Below, piece after piece: positions 9,175-19,306 of a stretch of DNA of 64,000 nucleotides; position 1 is the stretch's first letter; each line of letters starts with the position of its first letter. The notes beneath the pieces are model-generated. The model did no database searches and was not told where the DNA came from. It worked only from the letters and a program-made list of their open reading frames with translations. This DNA is from Modestobacter sp. VKM Ac-2984 (lineage in GTDB: Bacteria > Actinomycetota > Actinomycetes > Mycobacteriales > Geodermatophilaceae), in contig NZ_JAPVBJ010000001.1 of assembly GCF_026967985.1 (NCBI RefSeq), positions 124,001 to 188,000 on the forward strand, in the 5' to 3' direction. Made by a program: the position numbers and the translations under genes.

Positions 9175-10536
9175 TCAGCTGCGACGCCGGACGATCGCCC
9201 GCAGCTTGGCCAGCCGGGCGGCGATCTGCGCCTCCACCCCGCGCCCGGTCGGCCGGTAGTAGTCGCGCCCGACCAGCGCATCGGGCGGGTACTGCTGCGG
9301 GACGACGCCGTCGGGGTGGGCGTGCGGGTAGACGTAGGTCGCGCCGTGCCCGAGCTTCTTCGCGCCCGCGTAGTGGGCGTCGCGCAGCCCGGCCGGCACC
9401 GGCCCGGCCAGCCCGGCCCGGACGTCGGCGACCGACTCCCCCATCGCCGTGGTGATCGCGTTGGACTTCGGCGCCGTGGCCAGGTGGACGACGGCGTGCG
9501 CCAGCGGGAAGTGCCCCTCCGGCATGCCGATGAAGGCGACCGCGTCGGCGGCGGCGACCGCGGTGAGCAGCGCGGTCGGGTCGGCCATGCCGATGTCCTC
9601 GCTGGCGGAGATGACCAGCCGGCGGGCGATGAAGCGCGGGTCCTCCCCCGCCTCCACCATCCGCGCCAGGTAGTGCAGCGCCGCGTCGACGTCGCTGCCC
9701 CGGATGCTCTTGATCAGCGCGCTGGCGATGTCGTAGTGCTGGTCGCCGGAGCGGTCGTAGCGCACCGCCGCCTGGGCGACCGCCGTCTCCAGGGTGGCCA
9801 GGTCCAGGACGTCGGAGCCGGCCGCGCGGGCCGCCCCGGCGCCGCTCTCCAGCGCGGTCAGCGCCTTGCGGGCGTCGCCGCCGGCCACCCGCAGCAGGTG
9901 CTCCTCGGCCTCGGCGGTCAGCGTCACCGCGCCGTCCAGCCCACGGTCGCTGGTCAGCGCCCGGCGCAGCACGGTGCGCACGTCCTCGTCGTCCAGTGAC
10001 TGCAGCGCGAGCACCAGGCTGCGGGACAGCAGCGGGCTGACCACGGAGAAGAACGGGTTCTCGGTGGTCGCAGCGATCAGGCTGACGATCCGGTCCTCGA
10101 CCGCGGACAGCAGCGAGTCCTGCTGGGTCTTGGAGAAACGGTGCACCTCGTCGATGAACAGCACGGTGCGCCGGCCGGCGTGGGTCAGCTCGCGCTTGGC
10201 GTTCGCGATGACCGCGCGGACCTCCTTGACCCCGGAGTCCAGCGCGGACAGCTGCACGAAAGAGCGCTGGGTGGCCAGCGAGATGACGTGCGCCAGCGTC
10301 GTCTTCCCGGTGCCGGGCGGGCCGTAGAGCACCAGGGACATCGGCTCGTCGGCCTCGACCAGCCGGCGCAGCGGGGCCCGCGGGCCGAGCAGGTGCTGCT
10401 GGCCGACCACCTCGTCCAGCGACCGCGGCCGCATCCGGACCGCCAGCGGCGCTCCCGGGTCGACCGGTGGCGGCCCCTCGGCCGGGTCGGGGTCGAAGAG
10501 CCCGCCCCCGAACAGCCGCGCGTCACCTGCCGTCAC
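9175..10536 (-). CDS. rarA: Replication-associated recombination protein A (AAA+ ATPase)
   Basis: RarA/MgsA/Mgs1 family ATPase acting at stalled replication forks. 453 residues from a GTG at 10536; a longer open frame to 10719 would run into the divergent reductase and is unlikely. Walker A GPPGTGKT lies at about 72-79, Walker B FIDEVH near 124, and the sensor region TTENPFF and conserved [19 protein letters not shown] segment are clear. The C-terminal domain has the family's YPHAHP and PQQYPP motifs. Its 5' end is only 34 nt from the divergent aldo/keto reductase, so both promoters share this short gap. Confidence 0.93.
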   Translation of the reverse strand: MTAGDARLFGGGLFDPDPAEGPPPVDPGAPLAVRMRPRSLDEVVGQQHLLGPRAPLRRLVEADEPMSLVLYGPPGTGKTTLAHVISLATQRSFVQLSALDSGVKEVRAVIANAKRELTHAGRRTVLFIDEVHRFSKTQQDSLLSAVEDRIVSLIAATTENPFFSVVSPLLSRSLVLALQSLDDEDVRTVLRRALTSDRGLDGAVTLTAEAEEHLLRVAGGDARKALTALESGAGAARAAGSDVLDLATLETAVAQAAVRYDRSGDQHYDIASALIKSIRGSDVDAALHYLARMVEAGEDPRFIARRLVISASEDIGMADPTALLTAVAAADAVAFIGMPEGHFPLAHAVVHLATAPKSNAITTAMGESVADVRAGLAGPVPAGLRDAHYAGAKKLGHGATYVYPHAHPDGVVPQQYPPDALVGRDYYRPTGRGVEAQIAARLAKLRAIVRRRS

Positions 10537-10570
10537 GGTTGCGACGCTACCCGTGGGGCACGAGGGTCCC

Positions 10571-11428
10571 ATGCAGAAGCGACGCATCGGGAACCGGACC
10601 GTCAGCGCAGTGGGGCTCGGGGCGATGCCCCTGTCCACCAAGGACCCCCGCCCCGCGCCGGAGGAGGCCGCGGCCGTGGTGCACGCCGCGCTGGACGCCG
10701 GCGTCACGCTGATCGACACCGCGGACGCCTACTCGCACACCGAGGCGGACTTCGGCCACAACGAGGAGCTCGTCGCCCGCGCGCTGGCCTCCTACGGCTC
10801 CGTGGACGACGTGCTGGTGGCGACCAAGGGCGGGCACACCCGGCACGGCGCCGAGTGGGGCCTCGACGGCTCACCGGCGTACCTGCGCCGGGCCTGCGAG
10901 GCCTCGCTGCGCCGGCTGGGCGTCGAGGCGATCGGGCTGTACCAGTTCCACCGGCCCGACCCGGCGACGCCGTGGGAGGAGTCGATGGGGGCGCTCCGCG
11001 GACTGGTGGACGACGGGCTGGTGCAGCTGGCCGGGATCTCGAACGCCGACGTCGACCAGATCGACACGGCCCGGGAGATCGTCGGCGATGCGCTGTTCAG
11101 CGTGCAGAACCAGTTCTCCCCCGACTGGCGCTCCTCCGCCGATGAGCTGGCGCACTGCGCGGAGCACGGGCTGGCCTTCCTGCCGTGGAGCCCGTTCGGC
11201 GGGGTGTCGGCGGCCAAGTCGCTGGGTTCGACGGCCCAGGAGTTCGCGGCGGTCGCCGACGAGCTGGGCGTGTCGGTGTACCGGGTGACGGTCGCCTGGC
11301 ACCTCGCCCAGGCCGACGTTGTCCTGCCCATCCCCGGCGCCTCCCGCAAGGAGTCGATCACCGACTCGGCCGCCGCGGCAGACCTGACCCTCACCACCGC
11401 CCAGCTCGCCCGCCTCAACACCGCCTGA
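10571..11428 (+). CDS. Aldo/keto reductase
   Basis: NAD(P)H-dependent oxidoreductase of the aldo/keto reductase superfamily, physiological substrate unknown. 285 residues from the ATG at 10571, preceded by GAGGG. The catalytic tetrad is visible: Asp and Tyr in IDTADAYSH, Lys in VATKGGH, and His in YQFHRPDP. The C-terminal cofactor segment [10 protein letters not shown] is conserved. Start chosen because [17 protein letters not shown] matches the family opening; an in-frame codon 18 nt upstream is less likely. It is divergent from rarA. A 63-nt hairpin follows 30 nt after its stop. Confidence 0.9.
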   Translation: MQKRRIGNRTVSAVGLGAMPLSTKDPRPAPEEAAAVVHAALDAGVTLIDTADAYSHTEADFGHNEELVARALASYGSVDDVLVATKGGHTRHGAEWGLDGSPAYLRRACEASLRRLGVEAIGLYQFHRPDPATPWEESMGALRGLVDDGLVQLAGISNADVDQIDTAREIVGDALFSVQNQFSPDWRSSADELAHCAEHGLAFLPWSPFGGVSAAKSLGSTAQEFAAVADELGVSVYRVTVAWHLAQADVVLPIPGASRKESITDSAAAADLTLTTAQLARLNTA

Positions 11429-11458
11429 CCCTCAACCTCAGCTTCACGCTCAGACTCC

Positions 11459-11521
11459 GTTGATCATCGGCATCTGGCTGCCGACCCCGGCGTGTCGACC
11501 AGCCAGATGCCGATGATCAAC
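11459..11521. repeat. 63-nt perfect hairpin, copy 1 of a pair flanking the DUF559 gene
   Basis: Perfect 22-bp inverted repeat (11459-11480 against 11500-11521) around a 19-nt loop. Both ends carry the 13-nt sequence GTTGATCATCGGC and its complement. The second copy (12489-12551) has the same total length and the same 13-nt ends but different inner arms that also pair perfectly. It lies after the aldo/keto reductase and before the DUF559 gene. It could act as a terminator for the reductase, although no T-tract follows, or be a dispersed repetitive palindrome. Confidence 0.85.
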
Positions 11522-11623
11522 GCTGGCCAGCCGCCGGGACGGCGCCGTCCACAGGAGCACGGCGGGTCCACAGATGCACGGAGGCACTCCCGTTGAGCGG
11601 GGGCAGCGCTGACGGTGCTAGGC

Positions 11624-12493
11624 ATGGCACCGCAGCTCTTCACTACAGCCACCGCACGTTCCGCTGGCCTCAGCCGGTCGGTCCTACGCGGACCTTCCTT
11701 CGTCCGACTGGCACATGGGGTGGTGGTGCGTCTCGACGACGCCATCGACGAACGCGAGAGACTCGGACTGCTGTCCACCGTGCTGCCGGCGGACGCCGCC
11801 TTCAGCCACCAGACGGCCGCTGTGCTGCTCGGGGCGCCGATACCCGCGCCACCCCGCCCACATGTCGCGCTGACCCCGCGCCGGGTGCTCCCCCAGCACG
11901 CGGGACTGGTGGTGCACGGTCGACGACTGGAGGCCGAGGACGTGGTCCTGGACCGGGGCCTCCGGATCACCTCAGGGGCGCAGACCTTCCTGGACGTGTC
12001 TGCCGTGCTCCCACCCCAGGAACTGGTGGCCGTCGGAGACGCCCTGCTGCGCGCCGGCCATCTGGACAGAGCACGCCTCGACGCGCGCCTTGAGCGCGCC
12101 GACCGGGTGCGCGGCGTGGTGCGGGCCCGCGCCTGCGCCCCGCTGCTCAGCCCGCTGGCCCAGTCCCGACCGGAGAGCGTGATGCGGTACTGGCTGGTCG
12201 TCAGCGACCTGCCCGATCCTGAACCCCAGGTGCCGGTGACCGACCGACGGGGCCGCGAGGTGGCGCACGGCGACCTGGGGTACCGCGAGTGGAAGCTGCT
12301 GCTCGAGTACGAGGGACGGCAGCACGCCGACCCGGAGCAGTTCGCCCGAGACGTCGACCGGTACTCGCTGATGGCCGCGGACGGGTGGCTTGTGCTCCGG
12401 TTCGCGCGGACGCACCTGCTCCGTCCGCACGTCGTCGTCGACCGGACCCGCCGCGCCCTGCTCAGCCGCGGCTGGCGGCCTCAGCAGAGTTGA
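11624..12493 (+). CDS. DUF559-type endonuclease-fold protein with winged-helix-like N-terminus
   Basis: 289 residues from the ATG at 11624; a GTG 9 nt upstream is an alternative. The N-terminal half resembles the AbiEi-like antitoxin/winged-helix arrangement found in many actinobacterial DUF559 proteins. The C-terminal half has the Vsr-like PD-(D/E)XK pattern: SRPESVMRYWL, then the acidic GDLGYREWKLLLEYEG core, DVDRYSLMAADGW and a terminal RF. Function is unknown; the fold suggests DNA cleavage or binding. Its stop codon lies inside the left arm of hairpin copy 2, and hairpin copy 1 lies upstream, so it is bracketed by related palindromes. Confidence 0.75.
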   Translation: MAPQLFTTATARSAGLSRSVLRGPSFVRLAHGVVVRLDDAIDERERLGLLSTVLPADAAFSHQTAAVLLGAPIPAPPRPHVALTPRRVLPQHAGLVVHGRRLEAEDVVLDRGLRITSGAQTFLDVSAVLPPQELVAVGDALLRAGHLDRARLDARLERADRVRGVVRARACAPLLSPLAQSRPESVMRYWLVVSDLPDPEPQVPVTDRRGREVAHGDLGYREWKLLLEYEGRQHADPEQFARDVDRYSLMAADGWLVLRFARTHLLRPHVVVDRTRRALLSRGWRPQQS

Positions 12494-12551
12494 TCATCGG
12501 CGAGTGGTCGCCCGACACGCTGGTGCGAGCAACCACTCGCCGATGATCAAC
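12489..12551. repeat. 63-nt perfect hairpin, copy 2 of the pair flanking the DUF559 gene
   Basis: Perfect 20-bp inverted repeat (12489-12508 against 12532-12551) with a 23-nt loop. It shares length and the outer 13 nt (GTTGATCATCGGC) with copy 1, while inner arm bases differ in a compensating way. It overlaps the DUF559 stop codon and ends 6 nt before the aspS stop on the other strand, so it occupies a convergent junction and may terminate both transcripts. Confidence 0.85.
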
Positions 12552-12557
12552 CCACGG

Positions 12558-14336
12558 TCACTTCTTGGACGGGTCGGTCGGGCCGGGGGCGCCGGGCTCG
12601 CCCGGGGCCGGCTCGGCGTCGGGATCGACGTCGATCCCGGCCTCGGTGCGCTGGGCTGCGGTGATCGGCGTGGGGGCACCGGTCAGCGGGTCGAAGCCGG
12701 CGCCGGTCTTCGGGAAGGCGATGACCTCCCGGATCGAGTCGACGCCGGCCAGCAGCGCCACCGTCCGGTCCCAGCCGATGGCCGCACCGGCGTGCGGCGG
12801 CGGGCCGTAGTCGAAGGCCTCCAGGAACCAGCCGAACTGCGCCCGGGCTTCCTCCTGGGTCATGCCCAGGGTCTGGAACACCCGCTCCTGCAGTGCGGCG
12901 TCGGCGATGCGGACCGAGCCGCTCATCAGCTCGTTGCCGTTGCAGACCAGGTCGTAGGCGTCGGACAGCGCCGCGCCCTTGTCCTCGGTGAAGCGCTCCC
13001 GCCACTCCGGGGTGGGCGAGGTGAACGGGTGGTGCATGAAGGTCCAGTCGCCGTCCTCGGTCTCCTCGAACATCGGGAAGTCGACGACGAACAGGAACGA
13101 CCAGGACCCGGGGGCGATGAGCTCGAGCCGCTTGGCGATCTCGTTGCGCGCGGCCCCGAGCAGCTCCTGGGCACCGCGGCGGGGGCCGGCGGCGAAGAAG
13201 ACGCAGTCCCCGGGCTGTGCCCCGACGGCCTCGACCAGGCCGGCCCGCTCGGACTCGGAGATGTTCTTCGAGACCGGACCGCCGAGCGTGCCGTCCTCGG
13301 CGATGGTCACGTACGCCAGGCCCTTGTGGCCCCGCGAGCGGGCCCAGTCCTGCCAGGCGTCGAACGCCCGCCGCGGCTGCGAGCCGCCGCCGGGCATCAC
13401 GATCGCGCCGACGTAGGGCGCCTGGAACACCCGGAACGGCGTGTCCGCGAAGTACGACGTCAGTTCGGTGAGCTCGATGCCGAAGCGCAGGTCGGGCTTG
13501 TCGGAGCCGAACCGGTCCATCGCCTCGCGGTAGGTCATCCGCGGGATCTCCGGCACCTCGTAGGAGGCCAGCTCCTGCCACAGCGCCCGGATGACGTCCT
13601 CGGCGATCGCGAGCACGTCGTCCCGGTCGACGAAGCTCATCTCGAAGTCCAGCTGGGTGAACTCCGGCTGCCGGTCGGCCCGGAAGTCCTCGTCCCGGAA
13701 GCAGCGGGCGATCTGGTAGTACCGCTCCAGCCCGCCGATCATCAGCAGCTGCTTGAACAGCTGCGGTGACTGCGGCAGGGCGTACCAGTGCCCCGGCTGC
13801 AGCCGCACCGGGACGACGAAGTCCCGGGCGCCCTCGGGGGTGGAGCGGGTCAGCGACGGCGTCTCCACCTCGACGAACCCGTGGCCGGCCATCACGCCGC
13901 GGGCGATCCGGTTGACCTCGCTGCGCAGCCGCAGCACCGACGCCGGACCCTGGCGGCGCAGGTCCAGGTAGCGGTGGGCGTACCGGACGTCGTCGCCGGC
14001 GGCCTGCGCCGTCTCGATCGGGAACGGCAGCGGCGCGGACGCCGAGAGCACCTGCAGCGTGCTGGCGACGACCTCGATCTCCCCGGTGGGCAGCTCGGCG
14101 TTCTCGTTGCCGGCCGGACGCCGCTGGACGTCACCGGTCACGAGCACGCAGTACTCGTTGCGGAGCGCGTGCGCCTCCTCCTCGCGGACGACGACCTGGG
14201 CGTAGCCCGAGGCGTCACGCAGGTCGAGGAAGACGACCCCGCCGTGGTCGCGCCGGCGGGCGACCCAGCCGGCGAGGGTGACCGTGGAACCGGCGTCGGT
14301 CGCGCGGAGCGTGCCGGCGTCGTGGGTGCGGAGCAA
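12558..14336 (-). CDS. aspS: Aspartate--tRNA(Asp/Asn) ligase
   Basis: Class II aminoacyl-tRNA synthetase. 592 residues, with N-terminal OB-fold anticodon domain ([19 protein letters not shown]), the long catalytic domain with [22 protein letters not shown] split over motif 2, a GAD-type insertion containing [10 protein letters not shown], and motif 3 [11 protein letters not shown]. Bacterial-type AspRS; in actinobacteria it is usually non-discriminating and works with GatCAB, which is inference here. The start is a TTG at 14336 (AAAGG upstream). The C-terminus ends in a Pro/Asp-rich tail. It ends beside hairpin copy 2. Confidence 0.97.
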   Translation of the reverse strand: MLRTHDAGTLRATDAGSTVTLAGWVARRRDHGGVVFLDLRDASGYAQVVVREEEAHALRNEYCVLVTGDVQRRPAGNENAELPTGEIEVVASTLQVLSASAPLPFPIETAQAAGDDVRYAHRYLDLRRQGPASVLRLRSEVNRIARGVMAGHGFVEVETPSLTRSTPEGARDFVVPVRLQPGHWYALPQSPQLFKQLLMIGGLERYYQIARCFRDEDFRADRQPEFTQLDFEMSFVDRDDVLAIAEDVIRALWQELASYEVPEIPRMTYREAMDRFGSDKPDLRFGIELTELTSYFADTPFRVFQAPYVGAIVMPGGGSQPRRAFDAWQDWARSRGHKGLAYVTIAEDGTLGGPVSKNISESERAGLVEAVGAQPGDCVFFAAGPRRGAQELLGAARNEIAKRLELIAPGSWSFLFVVDFPMFEETEDGDWTFMHHPFTSPTPEWRERFTEDKGAALSDAYDLVCNGNELMSGSVRIADAALQERVFQTLGMTQEEARAQFGWFLEAFDYGPPPHAGAAIGWDRTVALLAGVDSIREVIAFPKTGAGFDPLTGAPTPITAAQRTEAGIDVDPDAEPAPGEPGAPGPTDPSKK

Positions 14337-14392
14337 GGGAGTGCCTTTCTCAGGAGGTGCGCTGTCTCAGGGGGTGCGGAGCGAGGAGGTGG

Positions 14393-15418
14393 TCACCAGC
14401 GGTCGTGCACGTGGGCGCGGATGCGCTCGTCGTACACGCGCTCGAGGTCGGCGAGCTGGCCGGCGCTCAGCGGCGGCAGCGCTGCGGCGGCGACGTTGCC
14501 CAGCGCCTGCTGCACGTTCCGCGCGCCCGGGATCACGGTGGTGACGCCCGGCTGGTCGATGACCCAGCGCAGCGCGAAGGCCGCGGTGGTGACGTCGGGG
14601 CCGGCGATCTCGGCGACCTCGCGGGCGGCGGCGACACCGACCTCGAAGGGCACCCCGGCGAAGGTCTCGCCGACGTCGAAGGCCTCACCGTTGCGGTTGA
14701 AGTTCCGGTGGTCGTCGGCGGCGAAGGTCGTGTCGGTGGAGTACTTCCCCGACAGCAGCCCGCTGGCCAGCGGCACCCGGGCCAGGATGCCGACCTCGGC
14801 GCGCTGGGCGGCGGGCAGCAGCTGCTCCAGCGGCTTGCGCCGGAAGACGTTGAGGATGACCTGGATCGACTGCACGCCCGGGTGCTGCAGGGCGGTCAGG
14901 CCCTCGGCAACGGTCTCGACCGAGACGCCGTAGGCCGCGATCGCCTGCTCCTCGACCAGCGCGTCGAGGGTCTCGTAGACCCGCTCGTCGGAGTAGACGG
15001 CCGGCGGCGGGCAGTGCAGCTGCACCAGGTCCAGGGTGTCGACGCCGAGGTTGCGGCGGCTCCGGTCGATCCAGGCGCGCAGGTTCTCCGGGGTGTAGGT
15101 CTCCGCGGCGAACGGGTCGGCGCGGCGGCCGGCCTTGGTGGCCACGAAGGGGCGCTCGCCCCGGGCGGCCAACGCCTTGCGGATGCGCTCCTCGGAACGG
15201 CCGTCGCCGTAGACGTCGGCGGTGTCCAGCAGCGTGACGCCGGCGTCGAGCGCGGCGTCGAGGACGGCGGCGGCGTCGTCCTCGGAGACGTTCCCCCAGT
15301 CACCGCCCAGCTGCCAGGTGCCCAGGCCGACGACGGAGACGTCGGCGCCGGTGCGGCCCAGCGGCCGGGTCTCGAGGGGCGTGTTGGCGGATTCGGCGAT
15401 CCCATCGGTCACAGTCAC
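14393..15418 (-). CDS. Aldo/keto reductase
   Basis: 341 residues, NADPH-type aldo/keto reductase related to general stress protein 69/YhdN. Catalytic residues appear in [15 protein letters not shown] (Asp, Tyr), FVATKAGRR (Lys) and LVQLHCPPP (His). The C-terminal cofactor motif is [14 protein letters not shown]. It sits between hisS and aspS on the same strand; the start overlaps the hisS stop by 4 nt. It differs clearly from the reductase at 10571 (longer, different active-site context), so they are not a recent duplication. Substrate unknown. Confidence 0.9.
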   Translation of the reverse strand: MTVTDGIAESANTPLETRPLGRTGADVSVVGLGTWQLGGDWGNVSEDDAAAVLDAALDAGVTLLDTADVYGDGRSEERIRKALAARGERPFVATKAGRRADPFAAETYTPENLRAWIDRSRRNLGVDTLDLVQLHCPPPAVYSDERVYETLDALVEEQAIAAYGVSVETVAEGLTALQHPGVQSIQVILNVFRRKPLEQLLPAAQRAEVGILARVPLASGLLSGKYSTDTTFAADDHRNFNRNGEAFDVGETFAGVPFEVGVAAAREVAEIAGPDVTTAAFALRWVIDQPGVTTVIPGARNVQQALGNVAAAALPPLSAGQLADLERVYDERIRAHVHDRW

Positions 15419-16680
15419 GCACTCACCGTCGCACGCACCCGGTCGAACAGCTCGGCCAGGGGGACGGCGACCTGCTCGTGCGACCGCAGGTCGCGCAGCT
15501 GGGCCACCCCCTCGGCCAGGTCGCGGTCACCGAGCACCACCGCGTGCGAGGCACCGGACCGATCGGCGGCCTTCATCGCGCCCTTGAGCCCGCGGTCGCC
15601 GTAGACGGTGTCGGCGGAGACCCCGGCCTCCCGCAGCTGCCCGACGAGCTTCACCGCTAGCCGCTTGGCCTCCGCGCCCAGCGGGACGACGAACGCCTGC
15701 ACGCCGGAGGACGTCACGACGTCCAGCCCCTCCGCCTGCACCGCCAGCAGCGTGCGATCGACACCCACGGCGTAGCCGATGCCGGAGAGGTCGGGCCCGC
15801 CGAGGGCCGCGGACAGCCCGTCGTAGCGGCCGCCGCCACCGATCGCCGACTGGGAGCCGAGCCCGGAGTGCACGAACTCGAAGGTCGTCTTCGTGTAGTA
15901 GTCCAGCCCACGCACCAGCCGGGGCGCCTCCGTCCAGCTCACACCGAGGTCGGTGAGGTGCTCACGGACGGCGTCGTAGTGGGCCTTGGTGGAGTCGGAG
16001 AGGTGGTCGACCATCAGCGGGGCGTCGTCCAGCTGGGCCTGCACCTCGGGCCGCTTGTCGTCGAGCACCCGCAGCGGGTTGATCTCCGCCCGGCGCCGGG
16101 TGTCCTCGTCCAGGTCCAGCTCGGCCAGGAAGTCGACCAGCAGCTCGCGGTACTGCGGACGGCAGGTGGCGTCACCGAGCGAGGTCAGCAGCAGCTCGAA
16201 GTCGCGCAGGCCCAGGTCGCGGAACCCCTGCACGCCCAGCGCCACGATCTCCGCATCCAGCGCCGGGTCGTCCACGCCGAGGGCCTCGCAGTCGACCTGG
16301 GTGAAGTGCCGGTAGCGGCCCGCCTGCGGGCGCTCGTAGCGGAACGCCGACCCGACCGCCCACAGCTTCACCGGCAGGGCACCGGCGTAGAGCCGGTGCT
16401 CGATGAACGACCGCATCAGCCCGGCGGTGAGCTCGGGCCGCAGCGTCAGCGACCGGCCACCGCGGTCGGTGAACGTGTACATCTCCTTGGAGACGACGTC
16501 GGTGGACTCCCCCACCCCGCGGGAGAACACCGCGGTGTCCTCGAACGTCGGCGTCTCGATGTAGCCGTAGCCCGCCCGGCGCAGCGGCGCGGTCAGGGTG
16601 TCGCGGACGGCGAGGAACTGCGCCGAGTCGGGGGGCAGCGTGTCGAACGTGCCCTTCGGAGCCCGCATGGGCTCGGTCAT
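15415..16680 (-). CDS. hisS: Histidine--tRNA ligase
   Basis: Class II synthetase for tRNA-His. 421 residues from ATG at 16680 ([16 protein letters not shown]); the longer open frame upstream only overlaps the metallo-hydrolase. Motif 2 [18 protein letters not shown] and the two His-specific signatures, [14 protein letters not shown] and a GGGGRYDGL loop, are present, with a C-terminal anticodon-binding domain. The start shares one base with the stop of the upstream metallo-hydrolase (TGATG). M. tuberculosis has the same pair (Rv2580c-Rv2581c). Confidence 0.97.
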   Translation of the reverse strand: MTEPMRAPKGTFDTLPPDSAQFLAVRDTLTAPLRRAGYGYIETPTFEDTAVFSRGVGESTDVVSKEMYTFTDRGGRSLTLRPELTAGLMRSFIEHRLYAGALPVKLWAVGSAFRYERPQAGRYRHFTQVDCEALGVDDPALDAEIVALGVQGFRDLGLRDFELLLTSLGDATCRPQYRELLVDFLAELDLDEDTRRRAEINPLRVLDDKRPEVQAQLDDAPLMVDHLSDSTKAHYDAVREHLTDLGVSWTEAPRLVRGLDYYTKTTFEFVHSGLGSQSAIGGGGRYDGLSAALGGPDLSGIGYAVGVDRTLLAVQAEGLDVVTSSGVQAFVVPLGAEAKRLAVKLVGQLREAGVSADTVYGDRGLKGAMKAADRSGASHAVVLGDRDLAEGVAQLRDLRSHEQVAVPLAELFDRVRATVSA

Positions 16681-17363
16681 CAGAGTCCTCGTCCCTTCGG
16701 CGCACTCGCGGCCTCCGCGAGGTACGGGTTGGTGGCGCGTTCGCGCCCGATCGTGGTGGCCGGGCCGTGCCCGGGGAGGACGACGGTCTCGTCGTCCAGC
16801 GGCAGGACGACGTCGCGCAGCGAGCCGAGCATGTCCTCCCACGAGCCGCCGGGGAGGTCGACCCGGCCGACCGAGCCGGCGAAGAGCACGTCACCGGCGA
16901 GCAGGCCGGGGGCCTCCCCCAGGTCCAGGGAGAAGACCACCGAGCCCCGGGTGTGCCCCGGCGCGTGCCGCACGGTCAGGTCGACGCCGGCCAGCGAGAT
17001 CGTCGTCCCGTCGGCCAGCGGCAGGACGTCGGCGGGGTCCGGCAGCTGCACGCCGGTGATCAGCGGGGCGAGCTGCGGACCGTGCCAGCGCGCCGGGTCC
17101 GACAGCATGCCGGTGTCCTCGGGGTGCAGGTAGGCGGGGATGTCGTAGCCGGAGCAGACCGGCAGCACGGAGAAGGTGTGGTCGAGGTGGCCGTGGGTCA
17201 GCACGACGGCGACCGGCTTGAGCCCGTCGTCGGCGAGCATCCGGGCCAGCGGCTCGACCGCGTCCATCCCCGGGTCGACGACGACGCACTCCTGCCCGGG
17301 CCCGGAGGCGACGGCGTAGCAGTTGGTGCCGAACGCGCCGGCGGGGAAGGAGCGGATGAGCAC
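16680..17363 (-). CDS. MBL-fold metallo-hydrolase (glyoxalase II-like)
   Basis: 227 residues of the metallo-beta-lactamase fold. The HxHxDH zinc motif is [10 protein letters not shown], near residues 65-70. Further ligands appear in [13 protein letters not shown] and the C-terminal LPGHGPATT. It resembles the actinobacterial glyoxalase II-like proteins that precede hisS (Rv2581c); whether it hydrolyses thioesters of mycothiol or another substrate is unknown. ATG start at 17363 ([16 protein letters not shown]). Confidence 0.87.
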   Translation of the reverse strand: MLIRSFPAGAFGTNCYAVASGPGQECVVVDPGMDAVEPLARMLADDGLKPVAVVLTHGHLDHTFSVLPVCSGYDIPAYLHPEDTGMLSDPARWHGPQLAPLITGVQLPDPADVLPLADGTTISLAGVDLTVRHAPGHTRGSVVFSLDLGEAPGLLAGDVLFAGSVGRVDLPGGSWEDMLGSLRDVVLPLDDETVVLPGHGPATTIGRERATNPYLAEAASAPKGRGL

Positions 17364-17524
17364 CCGTGCAGGTTACGCGGGCGGGATCCACCCACCTGGC
17401 GCTCCCAGGGTCCGGACAGACGACCCACCTACACTCCGCACTCGACACACACCGCGGTGTGGGCACGCGGCCCGGGCCGCGCGCCGCCGGCGGCAGAGCG
17501 CAGAGCCCGAGGAGCCCGAGAAGA

Positions 17525-18328
17525 GTGCCGACCAACAAGCAGCGTCGTCAGGCCGCGCAGCGACGGCTGCAGCGGCAGCTCGAGCGCCGCGAGGAGATCG
17601 CCCAGAAGCGCCGGCGCAACACCCTGATCGGGGTGGCCGTCCTGGCCGTCCTCGCCGTGGCCGGGGCGGTCTTCATCGTCATCGGCCTGGGCGACGACGA
17701 GCCCGCGGACGCCACGGCCACCCCCGAGGCCACCACCGCGGCCCCGGTCGTCGACGGCAGCGACGGGACCTGCGACTTCGTCCCGGACACCTCCGGCAGC
17801 GAGACCCTCACCGACGTCGGCATCCCGCCGGCCGAGGTCCCGGCGGCCGGCACCACCGACCTGACGCTGGCCACCTCCGCCGGTGACATCGGCCTGACCC
17901 TGGATCAGGCGAACGCCCCCTGCGCCTCGGCGAGCATGGTCTACCTGGCGGAGCAGGGCTTCTTCGAGGACACGCCCTGCCACCGGCTGACCAGCGGCGG
18001 CCTGAGCGTGCTGCAGTGCGGTGACCCCAGCGGCACCGGCACCGGCGGCCCCACCTACGACTTCCCGACCCAGGTGACCGGCTCGGAGACCTACCCCCGC
18101 GGCACGCTGGCGATGGCCAACGCCGGGCAGGGCACCGACGCCAGCCAGTTCTTCCTGGTCTACGCCGACAGCCAGCTGCAGCCGGACTACACCGTCGTCG
18201 GCACCATCGACGAGGCCGGGCTGGCGACGCTGGACGCCATCGCGGCCGCCGGCATCGAGGGTGGCGCCTCCGACGGTCCGCCGGCCCAGCCGGTGACGAT
18301 CGAGTCGACGACCGTCGCCGCACCCTGA
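17525..18328 (+). CDS. Membrane-anchored cyclophilin-type peptidyl-prolyl isomerase
   Basis: Peptidyl-prolyl cis-trans isomerase on the outer face of the membrane. 267 residues from the GTG at 17525 (VPTNKQRRQAAQRRL). A basic, coiled N-terminus (about 1-31) leads into one membrane helix (about 33-55), a Thr/Ala-rich spacer and the cyclophilin domain (about 105-260). The domain has the truncated-type features FEDTPCHRL, GTLAMANAG and SQFFLVYAD. Corresponds by position to M. tuberculosis PpiB (Rv2582c), here on the opposite strand from hisS and rel. Confidence 0.9.
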   Translation: MPTNKQRRQAAQRRLQRQLERREEIAQKRRRNTLIGVAVLAVLAVAGAVFIVIGLGDDEPADATATPEATTAAPVVDGSDGTCDFVPDTSGSETLTDVGIPPAEVPAAGTTDLTLATSAGDIGLTLDQANAPCASASMVYLAEQGFFEDTPCHRLTSGGLSVLQCGDPSGTGTGGPTYDFPTQVTGSETYPRGTLAMANAGQGTDASQFFLVYADSQLQPDYTVVGTIDEAGLATLDAIAAAGIEGGASDGPPAQPVTIESTTVAAP

Positions 18329-18369
18329 CCGTTCGCGGGGCGACGCCGCCGCCCGCACACTGAGGCGCG

Positions 18370-19014
18370 ATGGACGCCGACCCGTACGCCGGCTTCCCGC
18401 CGGGCTTCTTCGACCGCAGCGACGATGGGCCGGACGCCGGGTTCTACGACCGGCCCCGGCTCGTCACGCACATCGACGAGGGCGCGATCACCGCCGTCGG
18501 TGAGCTGTACTCCGAGCTGGGCATCGACGGCGCTGCGCCCCGGCCGACGCGGGTGCTGGACCTGATGTCCTCGTGGGTGTCGCACTTCCGCACGCCCCCC
18601 GCCGAGCTCGTGGTGCTCGGCATGAACGACGAGGAGCTGGCCGCCAACCCGGCGGCCACGCAGCGGCTGGTGCACGACCTGAACGCCGACCCGCGCATCC
18701 CGCTGCCCGACGACGACGTCGACGCCGCGGTGTGCTGCGTGTCGATCGACTACCTCACCCGGCCCGTCGAGGTGCTCGCCGACGTGGGCCGGGTCCTGCG
18801 CCCCGGCGGCCGGCTGGCGGTCACCTTCTCCAACCGCTGCTTCCCCACCAAGGCCGTCCACGGCTGGCTGGCCACCGACGACCAGCAGCACGGGGCCGTC
18901 GTCGCCGAGCTGGTGCGGCGCAGCGGGCGGTTCACCGAGCCGACGATCACGCTGCGCACCCCACCGGGCGTCGGCGACCCGCTGTACGCCGTCGTCGCCA
19001 CCCGCCTCGGCTGA
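18370..19014 (+). CDS. SAM-dependent methyltransferase-like protein
   Basis: 214 residues. The class I methyltransferase pattern is visible in VLDLMSSWVSHF (motif I-like, although without the usual GxGxG), an acidic LPDDDVDAAVCCVSIDYL segment and VLRPGGRLAVTFSNRCF (motif post-II). The weak glycine loop leaves catalytic competence open. The N-terminal DPYAGFPPGFFDRSDDGP region is a recognisable family feature. It is convergent with the small coupled gene at 19034, with only 19 nt between their stops. Confidence 0.8.
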   Translation: MDADPYAGFPPGFFDRSDDGPDAGFYDRPRLVTHIDEGAITAVGELYSELGIDGAAPRPTRVLDLMSSWVSHFRTPPAELVVLGMNDEELAANPAATQRLVHDLNADPRIPLPDDDVDAAVCCVSIDYLTRPVEVLADVGRVLRPGGRLAVTFSNRCFPTKAVHGWLATDDQQHGAVVAELVRRSGRFTEPTITLRTPPGVGDPLYAVVATRLG

Positions 19015-19033
19015 CCGACCGTCGGCCCGGCCG

Positions 19034-19306
19034 TCAACGGGACGGCGTGAGCCGCACGAGCCCGCGGTCGCCGGGCACGTGGTCGACGACGACGAACACC
19101 TCGAACCAGTCGGCGCGGCGTTCTCCCGCCTGCTCGGCGGCCCAGGCGAGCACCGACGCCGCGGCCACGTCGGGACCGGTGAGCTCGTACTCGTCGCAGA
19201 CTCGCATGCCCACCGGGTCGGCCGAGTCGGTCCAGAAGTACACCCGGTACCCCGGCTGATCAACCTCCCAGCGCACGTCCCGCGGGTCGACCCCCCGGAC
19301 GTCCAT
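19034..19306 (-). CDS. Conserved small protein coupled to rel
   Basis: 90 residues from an ATG at 19306 whose A is also the last base of the rel stop codon (TGATG), so translation is probably coupled. The sequence begins [20 protein letters not shown] and has a compact alpha/beta look, with many acidic and aromatic residues (YRVYFW, RADWFEVFVVVDH) and no membrane segment or signal peptide. I do not recognise the family. Codon usage matches the neighbours (high third-position GC). It lies downstream in the same transcript as the (p)ppGpp enzyme. Confidence 0.7.
   Translation of the reverse strand: MDVRGVDPRDVRWEVDQPGYRVYFWTDSADPVGMRVCDEYELTGPDVAAASVLAWAAEQAGERRADWFEVFVVVDHVPGDRGLVRLTPSR

Noticed and set aside
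10537-10719. Extended N-terminus of rarA
   Set aside because: The extra 61 codons overlap the divergent aldo/keto reductase, and the family sequence begins at the GTG at 10536.
12558-15418. The two aldo/keto reductases as a recent duplication
   Set aside because: They differ in length, active-site context and cofactor motif, and lie in unrelated operons.
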